27,412 bases of DNA from Thermoleophilia bacterium (GTDB lineage: Bacteria; Actinomycetota; Thermoleophilia; Gaiellales; Gaiellaceae): assembly GCA_016844515.1 (NCBI GenBank), contig JAERMP010000031.1, positions 1 to 27,412 on the forward strand. The letters are read 5' to 3'. The position numbers and the translations under genes were made by a program. Of this stretch, positions 1-7,598 are shown in pieces (within the stretch, counting starts at the first letter, position 1; every line of letters starts with the position of its first letter). Under the pieces are notes generated by a model. The model was not told where the DNA came from. It did not search any database and saw only the letters and a list, made by a program, of their open reading frames with translations.

Positions 1-1
1 G

Positions 2-1768
2 CCGACGATGCTCGCCGACGTCGCCGTCGCGGTGCATCCCGATGACCACCGTTACCGCCACCTTGTCGGAAAGGAGGCGATCATCCCGGTCGCCGAGCGT
101 CGCGTTCCGATCATCGCGGACGATCGGGTCGATCCGGAGTTCGGCACGGGCGCAGTGAAGATCACGCCCGGCCACGACCCGATGGACTTCGACATCGGCC
201 GCACGCACGGCCTGCCGGAGCTGACCATGATCGGCCTCGACGGGCTCATGAACGAGAACGCGGGTGAGTTTGCCGGCCTGACCCAGGCTGAGGCCGAGAA
301 GCGGATCGTCGCGATCCTGCGCGAGCGCGATCTCCTGGAGTCGGCCGAGCCGTACCGCCACTCGGTCGGCCATTGCGATCGCTGCGGCTCGCGGATCGAG
401 CCACTGATCACGCTGCAGTGGTGGTGCGAGATGACCGAGCTTGCTGCGCCGGCGATCGAGGCGGTCAGGGGTGGGCGCGTTCGCTTCCGCCCCGAGCGCT
501 ACACGGACGTCTACCTGAGCTGGATGGAGAACATCCGCCCCTGGTGCGTGTCGCGCCAGCTCTGGTGGGGTCACCGGATCCCTGTCTGGTACTGCCCCGA
601 CGAGCACCTGACCGTGGCTGAGTCTGCACCGACCGCATGCGCCGAGTGCGGCTCCTCCGACCTGCGCCAGGACGAGGACGTCCTCGACACCTGGTTCTCG
701 TCGGCGCTCTGGCCGTTCGCGACGCTCGGCTGGCCGGACGAGACGCCGGAGCTCCGCGCTTGGTACTCGAACGACGTGAGCTCGACCGACCGCGGGATCA
801 TCTTCCTCTGGGAGGCGCGGATGATCATGGCCGGGCTCGAGCTCATGGGCGAGATCCCTTTCCACACGGTCAACATCCACTCGACGATCAACGCGGCTGA
901 CGGGCGCCGGATGTCGAAGAGCCTCGGCACGGGGATCGACCCGCTCGAGGCGATCGACCAATACGGAGCCGACGCGACGCGCTACGGGCTCCTCAAGAAC
1001 TCGTCGACGCAGGACGTCCGCTTCTCATACGGCACGATCGAGGAGGGGCGCAAGCTCGCGAACAAGCTCTGGAACGTTTCGCGCCTGATCCTCCAGCACG
1101 CGGAGGGCGTCACGCCGTCGGCCGCGCCGCGTGATCTCGAGGAGCGCTGGATCCTCGCCCGCATCGACGCCACGCGGGCGGAGGTCGAAGGCCAATGGAG
1201 CCGATTCGAGCTGGCGGCCTCGACTGACGCCCTGTACCACCTCACCTTCGATGACTTTTGCGACTGGTACGCGGAGGCGATCAAGCCTCGCCTCTACGAC
1301 GGGGAGAAGGAGGCGGTCGCCACCGCGCTGGCGGCGCTCGAGCGACTTCTCGCCTTGCTCCATCCGGTCATGCCCCACGTGACCGAGGAGATCTGGACGC
1401 AGCTTCCGGGGCGGAGCTCACGGCTGATCGTCGCGCCCTGGCCCGAGGCCGATGCGCGTTTTGCGGACGACGCTGGCGCGCTCGACCGCGTGCAGGAGGC
1501 CGCGCAGATCTTCCGCAGGAGCGGGGTGCAGGTCGATCTCTCGTCCGATGACGAGCGCCGTGTCTTCGCCGCCGTCGTGCGTCCCGAGCGCGCTCGTGTG
1601 GACGACAAGCGCGACGTCGAGATCGAACGGCTCCAAGAGGAGGTCGCGCGCGCGGAGAAGATGCTCGCGAACGAGCGGTTCGTGGCGAACGCCCCTGCGG
1701 ACGTGGTTGATGCGGAGCGGGAGAAGCTCGAGCGCTACCGCCGCGAGCTCGCCGCCCTCGGCGGCTAA
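2..1768 (+). CDS. valS: Valyl-tRNA synthetase, 3' part (5' end outside window)
   Basis: Class I aminoacyl-tRNA synthetase that charges tRNA-Val in the cytoplasm. The reading frame is open from base 2, so the N-terminus with the HIGH motif lies upstream and only about 588 residues are visible. Seen in order, numbering from the ATG at base 8: the end of the editing domain (GTGAVKITPGHDPMDFDIG near residues 46-64), a CDRCGSRIEP cysteine pair, the WWGHRIPVWYC block, a second cysteine pair (CAEC), the DVLDTWFSSALWPF block, and the RMSKSLG form of the KMSKS loop near residue 300. An anticodon-binding helical domain follows, then the C-terminal coiled coil typical of ValRS (last ~50 residues, rich in E/R/L). 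Nothing appears broken. It ends just before an accessory region, whereas in many actinobacteria folC follows directly. Confidence 0.97.
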   Translation, partial: PTMLADVAVAVHPDDHRYRHLVGKEAIIPVAERRVPIIADDRVDPEFGTGAVKITPGHDPMDFDIGRTHGLPELTMIGLDGLMNENAGEFAGLTQAEAEKRIVAILRERDLLESAEPYRHSVGHCDRCGSRIEPLITLQWWCEMTELAAPAIEAVRGGRVRFRPERYTDVYLSWMENIRPWCVSRQLWWGHRIPVWYCPDEHLTVAESAPTACAECGSSDLRQDEDVLDTWFSSALWPFATLGWPDETPELRAWYSNDVSSTDRGIIFLWEARMIMAGLELMGEIPFHTVNIHSTINAADGRRMSKSLGTGIDPLEAIDQYGADATRYGLLKNSSTQDVRFSYGTIEEGRKLANKLWNVSRLILQHAEGVTPSAAPRDLEERWILARIDATRAEVEGQWSRFELAASTDALYHLTFDDFCDWYAEAIKPRLYDGEKEAVATALAALERLLALLHPVMPHVTEEIWTQLPGRSSRLIVAPWPEADARFADDAGALDRVQEAAQIFRRSGVQVDLSSDDERRVFAAVVRPERARVDDKRDVEIERLQEEVARAEKMLANERFVANAPADVVDAEREKLERYRRELAALGG

Positions 1769-2173
1769 CGAACACGACGAGGAGCGCAGTTGCGGCGCCC
1801 CTCGCACGCTCTACTGGCGGCGCGATCAGTGTGCATGCGCTCAGACAGACGGCTGCGGCAAACCGCTGCGGCACCACCCACGGGTGCGGTCTGTCCTGCC
1901 AGCGCATGCGAGTACCAACTGCCGCAGGGAGCTTGTCGTGGTCGGTGGCCACGAGCAGTGACCTCCCTCTTCGCGTTCGGCCCGGTCCTCCCAGAGGCGA
2001 GGGGGGAAGTCAACGTCTTCGAGGCCGTCCGCTGCTTCGGGGCCGAAGGAGCTGGGCGCTCGACGTTTCGCTCCATATGACAGCAATTTGTGCTACTCGA
2101 CCGACCGCGGGCTCTCGCGGCCTCGGTCGACAGCCCGTGGGCGTCGTTTCTCTGAAATCGTTGGCCCAGCAGC
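1769..2173. other. 405 bp gene-free stretch between convergent genes
   Basis: This stretch lies between the stop of valS and the stop of the leftward GH25 gene. The short open frames in it, on either strand, have no recognisable motif, no Shine-Dalgarno and Arg/Ser/Ala-rich shadow composition. The only structure I can see is the long inverted repeat at 1833-1909. No tRNA-like cloverleaf was found. Confidence 0.6.
1833..1909. repeat. Long inverted repeat / potential hairpin
   Basis: The outer arms GCATGCGCT (1833-1841) and AGCGCATGC (1901-1909) are perfectly complementary over 9 bp. Inner arms GACAGAC (1844-1850) and GTCTGTC (1889-1895) add 7 more pairs, with small asymmetric internal loops. 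The enclosed ~38 nt contain a further CACCC/GGGTG mini-stem. There is no U-tract, so it is not a classical intrinsic terminator, although it sits between two convergent genes where a bidirectional terminator would be useful. Confidence 0.55.
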
Positions 2174-3028
2174 TCAGCTGCTCGTCCGCGCGGTCCGTAG
2201 CTTCTTCTCGCAGGCCAATGCCCAGCCGGGTACCTCCAGCGGCGCTTCGTCGGGGCGCACGGAGGGGTTCTGAGCCAGCCCCTCGAACTCACCGACGCCG
2301 AGCTGCCAGCGGAGCCAGGACCCGAACCATGGCGGCTTCGGCACGGGACCCGGCAGGTTCTGGGACGGGCGGGGGCCAGGCGCCGGCTTCACCTCTTTCG
2401 GCTTGTAGGTGATGTCGGCGAGGGTGGCCCGCTCGTGAAGGCGGTTGAGGTCGACTCGGCCGCTGATGCCGTCGACATGCCCGTCGTCTGCGTACTGCCA
2501 GATCGTGTGCCGCCGCCAGCCTCTGGGGAGCTGTGGCGCAGAGACCCTCCAGTGCGCAACCCAGAGCGGATACGAGCCAAACTCGGTTGTGTTACCCAGC
2601 TTGCCCCAGAAGCCGGGGAACGTGTACAGGAGCGGCTTGACGCCGATGCGCTCGGCCACCCGCTCGAGCCAAGCCCGTGTCCAGGCGACCATGCGAGCCG
2701 GCGGCAAGCCGGCCGTCTCGAGATCGAGCACCGGGAGGAGGTCGCCGCTCGTCGGAAAGGCGACGGCGAGTAGGGAGTCTGCCTCGGCCTGCGCGTCGCC
2801 GATCGCCGACTCAACTGTTCTCCCACTTTGGGTGTCGGGGCGAGCGAAGTGGTAGAAGCCGCATGGGAGCCCGACGGACTTGGCCCCGGCGGTGTTTGCG
2901 CTCAGGTTCGGATCGACGAAGCCGACGCCCTCCGTCGCCTTGATCAGCACGAAGCGGATGTCGTCGGCTTTGACGCGCTGCCAATCGATCCGCCCTTGGT
3001 GGCTTGAGACGTCGATTCCCTTGATCAT
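2174..3028 (-). CDS. GH25-family lysozyme (N-acetylmuramidase) with short C-terminal tail domain
   Basis: A 284-residue predicted glycoside hydrolase family 25 enzyme, which would cut the MurNAc-GlcNAc bond of peptidoglycan. The N-terminus reads GIDVSSHQG (residues 4-12), giving catalytic Asp6. PVLDLET (99-105) supplies the second-strand acids Asp102 and Glu104. WQYADDGHVDGISGRVDLN near 195-215 is the usual end of the barrel. A proline-rich linker (about 225-248) leads to a Trp-rich tail (W..WLRWQLGVGEFEG) that may be a wall-anchoring unit. The ATG at 3028 has a good Shine-Dalgarno (AGGAGGG, about 3034-3039 on the complement). There is no signal peptide or transmembrane segment, so export would need another route or lysis. 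It is downstream of, and co-directional with, another wall hydrolase, with which it probably forms a transcription unit. Confidence 0.88.
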   Translation of the reverse strand: MIKGIDVSSHQGRIDWQRVKADDIRFVLIKATEGVGFVDPNLSANTAGAKSVGLPCGFYHFARPDTQSGRTVESAIGDAQAEADSLLAVAFPTSGDLLPVLDLETAGLPPARMVAWTRAWLERVAERIGVKPLLYTFPGFWGKLGNTTEFGSYPLWVAHWRVSAPQLPRGWRRHTIWQYADDGHVDGISGRVDLNRLHERATLADITYKPKEVKPAPGPRPSQNLPGPVPKPPWFGSWLRWQLGVGEFEGLAQNPSVRPDEAPLEVPGWALACEKKLRTARTSS

Positions 3029-3080
3029 CGGGCCCTCCTCGAGATCGAACCGCCTTGAACCGGGCTCACGGGCCAGCGCT

Positions 3081-3158
3081 CTAGGCCGCGTCCGAGTTGG
3101 CGACGGACTTTCTCTGCTGGTCTTCCGGTACGTCGTCGACCTTGTCGAACGTCCTCAT
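3081..3158 (-). CDS. Possible 25-residue small protein between the two wall hydrolases
   Basis: In the 184 bp between the stop of the upstream hydrolase and the start of the GH25 gene, one minus-strand frame encodes a short hydrophilic, acidic peptide beginning MRTFDKVDDVPEDQQRK. This composition is unlike the Arg-rich shadows in the other frames. A weak GAAGG lies 4 nt before the ATG. The frame stays open about 12 codons further upstream but without a standard start. It resembles no family I know and could be chance. Confidence 0.25.
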   Translation of the reverse strand: MRTFDKVDDVPEDQQRKSVANSDAA

Positions 3159-3212
3159 CGCGCCTTCGAAGCATTTGGCGACAATCCCGCTGCCCCCTTA
3201 CCGGCGAATCGG

Positions 3213-4826
3213 TCATCGTTCCCGGATACCGCTGAGGTGCACGTGATTGAGATGCCCGCCGGCGGTATACGCATGCAGTCCGCGCGAGCGACTCCAGATC
3301 TTGTCTCCGAGGATGACGTAGTCGACCTCGGGACGACTGACCATCGCCTCGAAGAAAGCGCGTGCGACCGGATTGGCGAATCCCGTGTCCGGTTCGATCC
3401 CGAGATCGAAGGCCCATGCGGGAAAGAACGCGTGATCGGACTTCCCTCCTCCTGGCAGAGTCGAGGCGGGGTTGTGCGTGCCGAGGTCGGAGAGGCCCAT
3501 AGTTCTCCCGAGCGAGTACGCCCCGTGTAACGAAGGATGCAGCGAGTCGAATCCTTGTTTGGGCTCGATCAGCTGTTCGGGCTCGAGCGTCGGCGGCTCA
3601 GCGGGCGCTGGGAGCTCGGCCGCCTGGCCGAGGAGATCGAGGCAGGTGGAGTCGAATAGGGGCTCGCCCGCATGCGAGACGCCGGGCTTCGACGGGATCA
3701 GTCTCGTCCGTAGGGCCTCGAACGTCGCCTTGCCGACCCAGCCCGTCGGCTCGATTCCCATCTGCTGCTGGAAACCGGCGACGCCGGAGCGGTCGATTCC
3801 GGAGCCGTCGCCGTGGGCAATCACGTCGTCGTAGATGTCATCCCACTCCTCGGGCGACCACGGGAGGAAGCGCTGGGCGTGGGAGATCGCCCGTTTGATG
3901 GCCTTCACGTCGGGCCCAGGGGACGAGGGCGTCATGTCCCTCTCGACCGCGTCGGGCGGGTAGAGCGGGCGCACGAACGCGATCTCCGGCGGATCCGGGT
4001 TCTTGGGGTAACGCTTCTCGTGCCAGTCGGAGCCGCCGCTCGCTTGCGGCGAGCTCTTCGACTTCGGTGGCATTGGGGGGTGCTCCTTTCCACGATGTTC
4101 CCAGGCTGCCCACGCCTCCTGCGCCGGCGTGATGTCGTCGGCGGTGTAGAGCGAGTGGCAGAGCGAGAGGTCGTAGTGCTCGGGAAGGTTCGGGGCCTTC
4201 GTCTTGAACATCAGCGTCACCTTCGTCAGCCCCTCGGCGAAGGCGTGGTCGATGCAGTCCTGCACGATCTTCGGATCCGGCTCTCCGTTCGGGAAGAGAC
4301 TCGTCTGCTCGTCGGCGAAGATCTCGAGCGCTGCCACGCAGCGTGCGAGCTGGTTCCAACCCTGATCGTTCTGCACCCAGGGGAGCGTCGGCATCAGGAT
4401 CTCGCCCGTCCAGGCCTTCAGGCGCTCCGCGACCTGAGGAAGGTCGAGCTTGTCACCGTCCACGTCCTCGATGTTGAGCCCGATCGCCGGTGATTCCCAC
4501 TGTTTCCCGACAGAGACGAGGAAGTCCACGTCGCCGAGCTTGCGGCAGTGGAGCCAGGGAAGCGTCGTGATACCCGCGTCCGCGTAGAGAGAGAGCTGGC
4601 GGTTCCAGCGCGATGCATCGCGCTGGACCTCGCCCCCGATGTTCAGTGCCGCCCAGCTGATGACCGGCTTCTGGTCGGCGACGTTCTCGACGTTTCCGCC
4701 CGGGGTGCGCAGAAGCGCGCCCGTGTCCTCGAACATGCCGAGGTCGGGCATCAGAGATCCGAAGCTCTCGGCGACCGCGTTGTCGAAGGCGTAGCCCTTC
4801 GAGCCAGACGAGAGCTGGATGCCCAC
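3213..4826 (-). CDS. Multidomain peptidoglycan-hydrolase-like protein (barrel-like N-terminus, PG-binding region, M15-type C-terminus)
   Basis: A 537-residue protein with at least three parts. Residues ~1-235 look like a TIM-barrel glycosidase-type module (PVISWAALNIGGE, TTLPWLHCRKLG, AIGLNIEDVDGD). Residues ~300-378 resemble a PG_binding_1 helical domain (GVAGFQQQMGIEPTGWVG, then KATFEALRTRL). Residues ~425-537 match the M15-like zinc peptidase pattern: SDH (His465), AFDLG (Asp474) and NHVH (His530) are the likely zinc ligands. Proline-rich linkers separate the parts. No signal peptide is visible. The start chosen is GTG at 4826. The frame is open upstream to a stop near 4878-4880 but contains no ATG, and a GGAGG lies too far up (about 4853-4859) to decide the start. 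It probably shares a transcript with the lysozyme gene downstream. Confidence 0.75.
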   Translation of the reverse strand: MGIQLSSGSKGYAFDNAVAESFGSLMPDLGMFEDTGALLRTPGGNVENVADQKPVISWAALNIGGEVQRDASRWNRQLSLYADAGITTLPWLHCRKLGDVDFLVSVGKQWESPAIGLNIEDVDGDKLDLPQVAERLKAWTGEILMPTLPWVQNDQGWNQLARCVAALEIFADEQTSLFPNGEPDPKIVQDCIDHAFAEGLTKVTLMFKTKAPNLPEHYDLSLCHSLYTADDITPAQEAWAAWEHRGKEHPPMPPKSKSSPQASGGSDWHEKRYPKNPDPPEIAFVRPLYPPDAVERDMTPSSPGPDVKAIKRAISHAQRFLPWSPEEWDDIYDDVIAHGDGSGIDRSGVAGFQQQMGIEPTGWVGKATFEALRTRLIPSKPGVSHAGEPLFDSTCLDLLGQAAELPAPAEPPTLEPEQLIEPKQGFDSLHPSLHGAYSLGRTMGLSDLGTHNPASTLPGGGKSDHAFFPAWAFDLGIEPDTGFANPVARAFFEAMVSRPEVDYVILGDKIWSRSRGLHAYTAGGHLNHVHLSGIRER

Positions 4827-4866
4827 CTCGGGCGCTCCGATATCGCTTGACGGCCCTCCACGACTT

Positions 4867-4911
4867 GTCCAGAGAGACTATCCCTCCTGGTCCAGAAAGA
4901 CTATCCCTCTG
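4867..4911. repeat. Two tandem imperfect repeats, period 23 bp
   Basis: GTCCAGAGAGACTATCCCTC (4867-4886) recurs at 4890-4909 with a single change (G4874 to A4897). The first unit is followed by CTG and the second by TG. The pair lies in the divergent intergenic region between the leftward hydrolase operon and the rightward IPT/TIG gene. It may be a double operator read on the minus strand, since each unit carries a GATAGT -10-like hexamer there. Alternatively it is a solo end of an insertion sequence of the kind that has multiple terminal repeats. Confidence 0.6.
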
Positions 4912-5058
4912 CGGTGCCGTGACGTCGAGCGCGACTCCCCCGGGGCTCGACATTCGAGCCGGTGCGCGCGACGCGCCGCCGCCCGGGCCGCCAAGGACGC
5001 TCGGACTGGCTGCCGATGTCTCCGGCGCGATGACGTGAAGCCGGCGAGCGCCTGCGCC

Positions 5059-5086
5059 TTGCCTTTCGCCGTGCGGGCGTTATCCT
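5059..5086 (+). promoter_or_regulatory. Predicted promoter of the IPT/TIG membrane protein gene
   Basis: TTGCCT (5059-5064) and TATCCT (5081-5086) are separated by 16 bp, a sigma70-like arrangement. Transcription from about 5093 would give a leader of roughly 65 nt containing the AAGGAG ribosome binding site at 5146-5151. Confidence 0.45.
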
Positions 5087-5157
5087 CGGGGATACTGTTG
5101 GGCGCCTCGTCATGTGGGCGTTCCTGCGGTGCTGCCGACAGAACTAAGGAGCCGCAC

Positions 5158-6063
5158 ATGTCTGTTTCGAGTAGCCGGATGGGGACGAAGGGAACGATTG
5201 CCCTCGGAATCCCCCTTCTGATCCTCGGTGGAGCGCTCGTCTACGGTCTCCTCGCGATCTGGCCGGCGGTTGCTGCGGCTACCGCCGAGCCATCGGTTAC
5301 CGCCGAGTCATCGAATGGTGAGGAGATCTCCTTCTTCGGGCTCTTCTCCTACACCGCCACGTCCGATACCGCCCTGATCCTGCTCGTCGTCTTCGCGAGC
5401 GCGCTCGGAAGCTACGTGCATGCCGCGACATCGTTTGGGGACTACGTCGGCAACCGCGAGCTCAGGCGTAGCTGGACGTGGTGGTACCTCCTCCGTTTCT
5501 GGGTCGGGATCGCCATCGCCCTCCTCTTCTACTTCGCGCTGCGCGGCGGGTTTCTCGTCGCCGACGGGTCGAGCAGTGATCTCAACCCCTACGGGATCGC
5601 TGCTCTCGCCGGAATGACCGGCCTCTTCTCGAAGCAAGCGGCCGACAAGCTCAACGAGGTCTTCGTCACGGCCTTCCGAGTCGCGCCGGGGTCCGGCGAC
5701 GATGCCCGCTTGGACAGCATCGTGAGCACCGGGCCGCGGGTCACGTCCCTCGATCCGCCGAAGGTTCCCTCGGGGGTCACCGAGCCACAGACGGTGACAC
5801 TGCGCGGAGAGAGGTTCGTCCAGGAGTCGAAAGTGCGGGTCGTCCCGCCCGGGCAGGCGGGAACGGAGCGAGAGACGACCTACGTTGGCCCGGACATGCT
5901 GACGGTGGAGCTCCTCCCGCCAGACCTGGCCGAACCGGGGACGCTCCAGCTCTCGGTCCTCAACCCCAAGTCCGGCGACGTCTCGGAGCCGAAGGAGCTT
6001 ACGGTCGGAGCGACCGGAGGAGAACCGGCGGCGACCGCTGCGCCCGAGAACGGTGCGAGCTGA
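5158..6063 (+). CDS. Membrane protein with C-terminal IPT/TIG domain
   Basis: A 301-residue protein of unknown function. The ATG at 5158 follows AAGGAG with a 6 nt gap, which favours it over in-frame upstream codons. Predicted membrane helices lie at about 13-36, 71-91 and 109-130, with a fourth weaker hydrophobic stretch at 143-158 (NPYGIAALAGMTGLFSKQA). The region ~192-284 (VTSLDPPKVPSGVTEPQTVT through ELTVG) has the spacing of an IPT/TIG immunoglobulin-like domain, usually a binding or structural module. An Ala/Glu-rich tail ends the protein. The YGIxAL segment is reminiscent of the last helix of the membrane protein at 18151-19512. It has its own promoter and stops 35 nt before the promoter of the next operon. 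Confidence 0.7.
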   Translation: MSVSSSRMGTKGTIALGIPLLILGGALVYGLLAIWPAVAAATAEPSVTAESSNGEEISFFGLFSYTATSDTALILLVVFASALGSYVHAATSFGDYVGNRELRRSWTWWYLLRFWVGIAIALLFYFALRGGFLVADGSSSDLNPYGIAALAGMTGLFSKQAADKLNEVFVTAFRVAPGSGDDARLDSIVSTGPRVTSLDPPKVPSGVTEPQTVTLRGERFVQESKVRVVPPGQAGTERETTYVGPDMLTVELLPPDLAEPGTLQLSVLNPKSGDVSEPKELTVGATGGEPAATAAPENGAS

Positions 6064-6097
6064 CTGTTGGTCGAAGCTGCGGTTCCAACCGGTCAGC

Positions 6098-6127
6098 TTG
6101 ACGAACACGCGTCCGGGGCCCTAGATT
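6098..6127 (+). promoter_or_regulatory. Predicted promoter and dyad operator of the seven-gene lipid/redox operon
   Basis: TTGACG (6098-6103) and TAGATT (6122-6127) with an 18 bp spacer make the best sigma70-like promoter in the window. Immediately upstream a nested dyad occupies 6074-6099: AAGCTG and CAGCTT arms surround GGTTCCAACC (6081-6090) and touch the -35 box. It could be an operator or the terminator of the preceding gene. A start near 6134 gives a short leader before the Shine-Dalgarno of the small ORF. Confidence 0.55.
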
Positions 6128-6165
6128 CACGGGCGAGACGGGCGGGACAGACAGGGAGGCTCGCC

Positions 6166-6246
6166 ATGGACAGGCCACTCCGCCACATGGGGACCTCTGC
6201 GGCGCTCGCCTCCGGGGCCACGCCACCGGGGGAGCTTCGCTCATGA
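6166..6246 (+). CDS. Putative 26-residue leader peptide coupled to the first flavoprotein gene
   Basis: The ATG at 6166 is preceded by AGGGAGG (6153-6159) at good spacing, and the frame runs 26 codons (starting MDRPLRHMGTSAALASG) to a TGA that overlaps the next start as ATGA (6243-6246). It lies between the predicted promoter and the first enzyme gene and uses the same 4-nt overlap as all later junctions of the operon. It has no recognisable domain, and no run of codons typical of attenuators. It could be a translated leader that feeds ribosomes to the operon, or a remnant of a gene start. Confidence 0.45.
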   Translation: MDRPLRHMGTSAALASGATPPGELRS

Positions 6247-7598
6247 ACGACACGAGCGTCATCTTCGAGCCCCTCCGCCTGCGGAACCTCACCGTCAAGA
6301 ACCGGATCCTCCGCTCGAGCATCTCCGGCCTCTTCGACAACTACGACGGCTCCGGCACCGAGATCCGGATCGCCTGGGACGTCCGCTTCGCCCGCCTCGG
6401 CGCCGGGGCGATCATCTCATCCAACGCCCCTGTGCACGCGCGCGGGCGCCTAGCGCCGGGCTACGCCCAGATCGACAGCGACGGGCGTATTCCGTTCTGG
6501 CGCGAGCTCGGCAAACGCGTCCACGAGCACGACTGCCGGTACATCCTCCAGCTCGCGTTCGCCGGGCGAAACCGCGATCTCGGTGGATTCGAGTGGGAGA
6601 AAGGACTCAGCTCGACGAGCAAGCGGGATCCTGTGCACGGCTTCCCCAGCGAGCGTATGAGCACTGCACAGATCGGGGAGCTCGTGCAGCAGTTCGCCGC
6701 CGGCGCGCGGCGCGCGCGAGAGGCAGACCTCGACGGAATAGAGCTTGCGGGGGGAAACGGCGTCGTCTTCACGCAGTTCCTCTCCTCGGCGGTCAACGAC
6801 CGCAAGGACGAGTACGGCGGGTCGCTCGAGAACCGCGCCCGCTTCGCGCTCGAGGTCGTGCGCGCCATCCGGGCGGAGATCGGAGATGACTTCTACCTCG
6901 GCTTCAAGATCAGCGTCACGGAGCGCCTCGACGAGATCCTGCCGTGGCTGCCGAAAGGGAACACGCCCGAGGAGTCGATCCAGGTCTGCAGGTGGCTCGA
7001 GGAGGCGGGCGTGGACGCCATCCACGTCACCGGCGGCGGCGCCTTCCCGCATCCGCGCAACACGCCTGGGACGATCCCGGTGAAGGACCTCGTGCGGACG
7101 TACGATCGCATGCTCTCGAGCAGCCCGGGCTCCCGGCGGCCGCTCCTCAACTACCTCATGTTCCAGGTCTGGCCCTTCGACCGCTTCTTCGCGAGCCGCT
7201 GGAGCCGGCTGAGCCGAGGCGGCGAGGCGGCGGAAGGGATCAACCTGCCGGACGCGCGGGCGGTCAAGCAGGCGGTCTCGATCCCGGTGATCTGCACGGG
7301 CGGCTTTCAGACGGCCTCCCTCATCGCCGAAGCCATCGAGCGGGGGGACTGTGACGCGGTCGCCATCGCGCGCGGTTTCGTCGCCAACCCCGACCTCGTG
7401 CGGCTCTTCGAGCAGGGACACGACCGTCCGCCCCGGCCGTGTACGCACTGCAACAAATGCCTCGTGAACTTCATCGAGAACCCGCTCGGCTGCTACGAGG
7501 AGAGCCGGTTCGACTCCCGCGAGGAGATGATTCGGCAGGTCATGTCCATCTTCGAGGAACCCGCCTTCGTCGAGCGCGGCAGGCCGGGGGCGGGATGA
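6243..7598 (+). CDS. Old-yellow-enzyme-like NADH:flavin oxidoreductase, copy 1 (active-site His replaced)
   Basis: A 451-residue FMN-binding TIM-barrel protein of the NADH:flavin oxidoreductase/OYE family, which typically reduces activated C=C bonds of enones. Seen: VKNRILRSSISG (18-29), FTQFLSSAVNDRKDEYGGSL (176-195), the phosphate-binding end PVICTGGFQTAS (348-359), and a C-terminal C-x2-C-x2-C-x10-C set (Cys400, 403, 406, 417) reminiscent of, but spaced differently from, the Fe-S ligands of dienoyl-CoA reductases. The active-site HxxN pair is altered: Ala169 stands where copies 2 and 3 have His, while Asn172 is kept. A ~35-residue hydrophobic/basic insertion (about 285-325) precedes the last strands. 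The ATG has a GGGGGAG site (6228-6233) and overlaps the leader ORF. The stop overlaps copy 2. Confidence 0.88.
   Translation: MNDTSVIFEPLRLRNLTVKNRILRSSISGLFDNYDGSGTEIRIAWDVRFARLGAGAIISSNAPVHARGRLAPGYAQIDSDGRIPFWRELGKRVHEHDCRYILQLAFAGRNRDLGGFEWEKGLSSTSKRDPVHGFPSERMSTAQIGELVQQFAAGARRAREADLDGIELAGGNGVVFTQFLSSAVNDRKDEYGGSLENRARFALEVVRAIRAEIGDDFYLGFKISVTERLDEILPWLPKGNTPEESIQVCRWLEEAGVDAIHVTGGGAFPHPRNTPGTIPVKDLVRTYDRMLSSSPGSRRPLLNYLMFQVWPFDRFFASRWSRLSRGGEAAEGINLPDARAVKQAVSIPVICTGGFQTASLIAEAIERGDCDAVAIARGFVANPDLVRLFEQGHDRPPRPCTHCNKCLVNFIENPLGCYEESRFDSREEMIRQVMSIFEEPAFVERGRPGAG

Noticed and set aside
1833..1909. Integron attC site
   Set aside because: It lacks the GTTRRRY/RYYYAAC core sites and there is no integrase or cassette array.
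1801..1920. tRNA or attachment site at the valS boundary
   Set aside because: The hairpin arms do not form a cloverleaf, there is no T-loop consensus, and no duplicated att-like sequence was found at the other boundary.
3025..3216. 63-codon minus-strand frame overlapping both wall-hydrolase genes by ATGA
   Set aside because: The overlaps look attractive, but the product is strongly Arg-rich with no pattern, typical of a wrong frame. A different frame (3081-3158) has better composition.
4867..4911. CRISPR repeat-spacer pair
   Set aside because: Only two units with a 3 bp gap between them, far too short for spacers, and no cas gene in the window.
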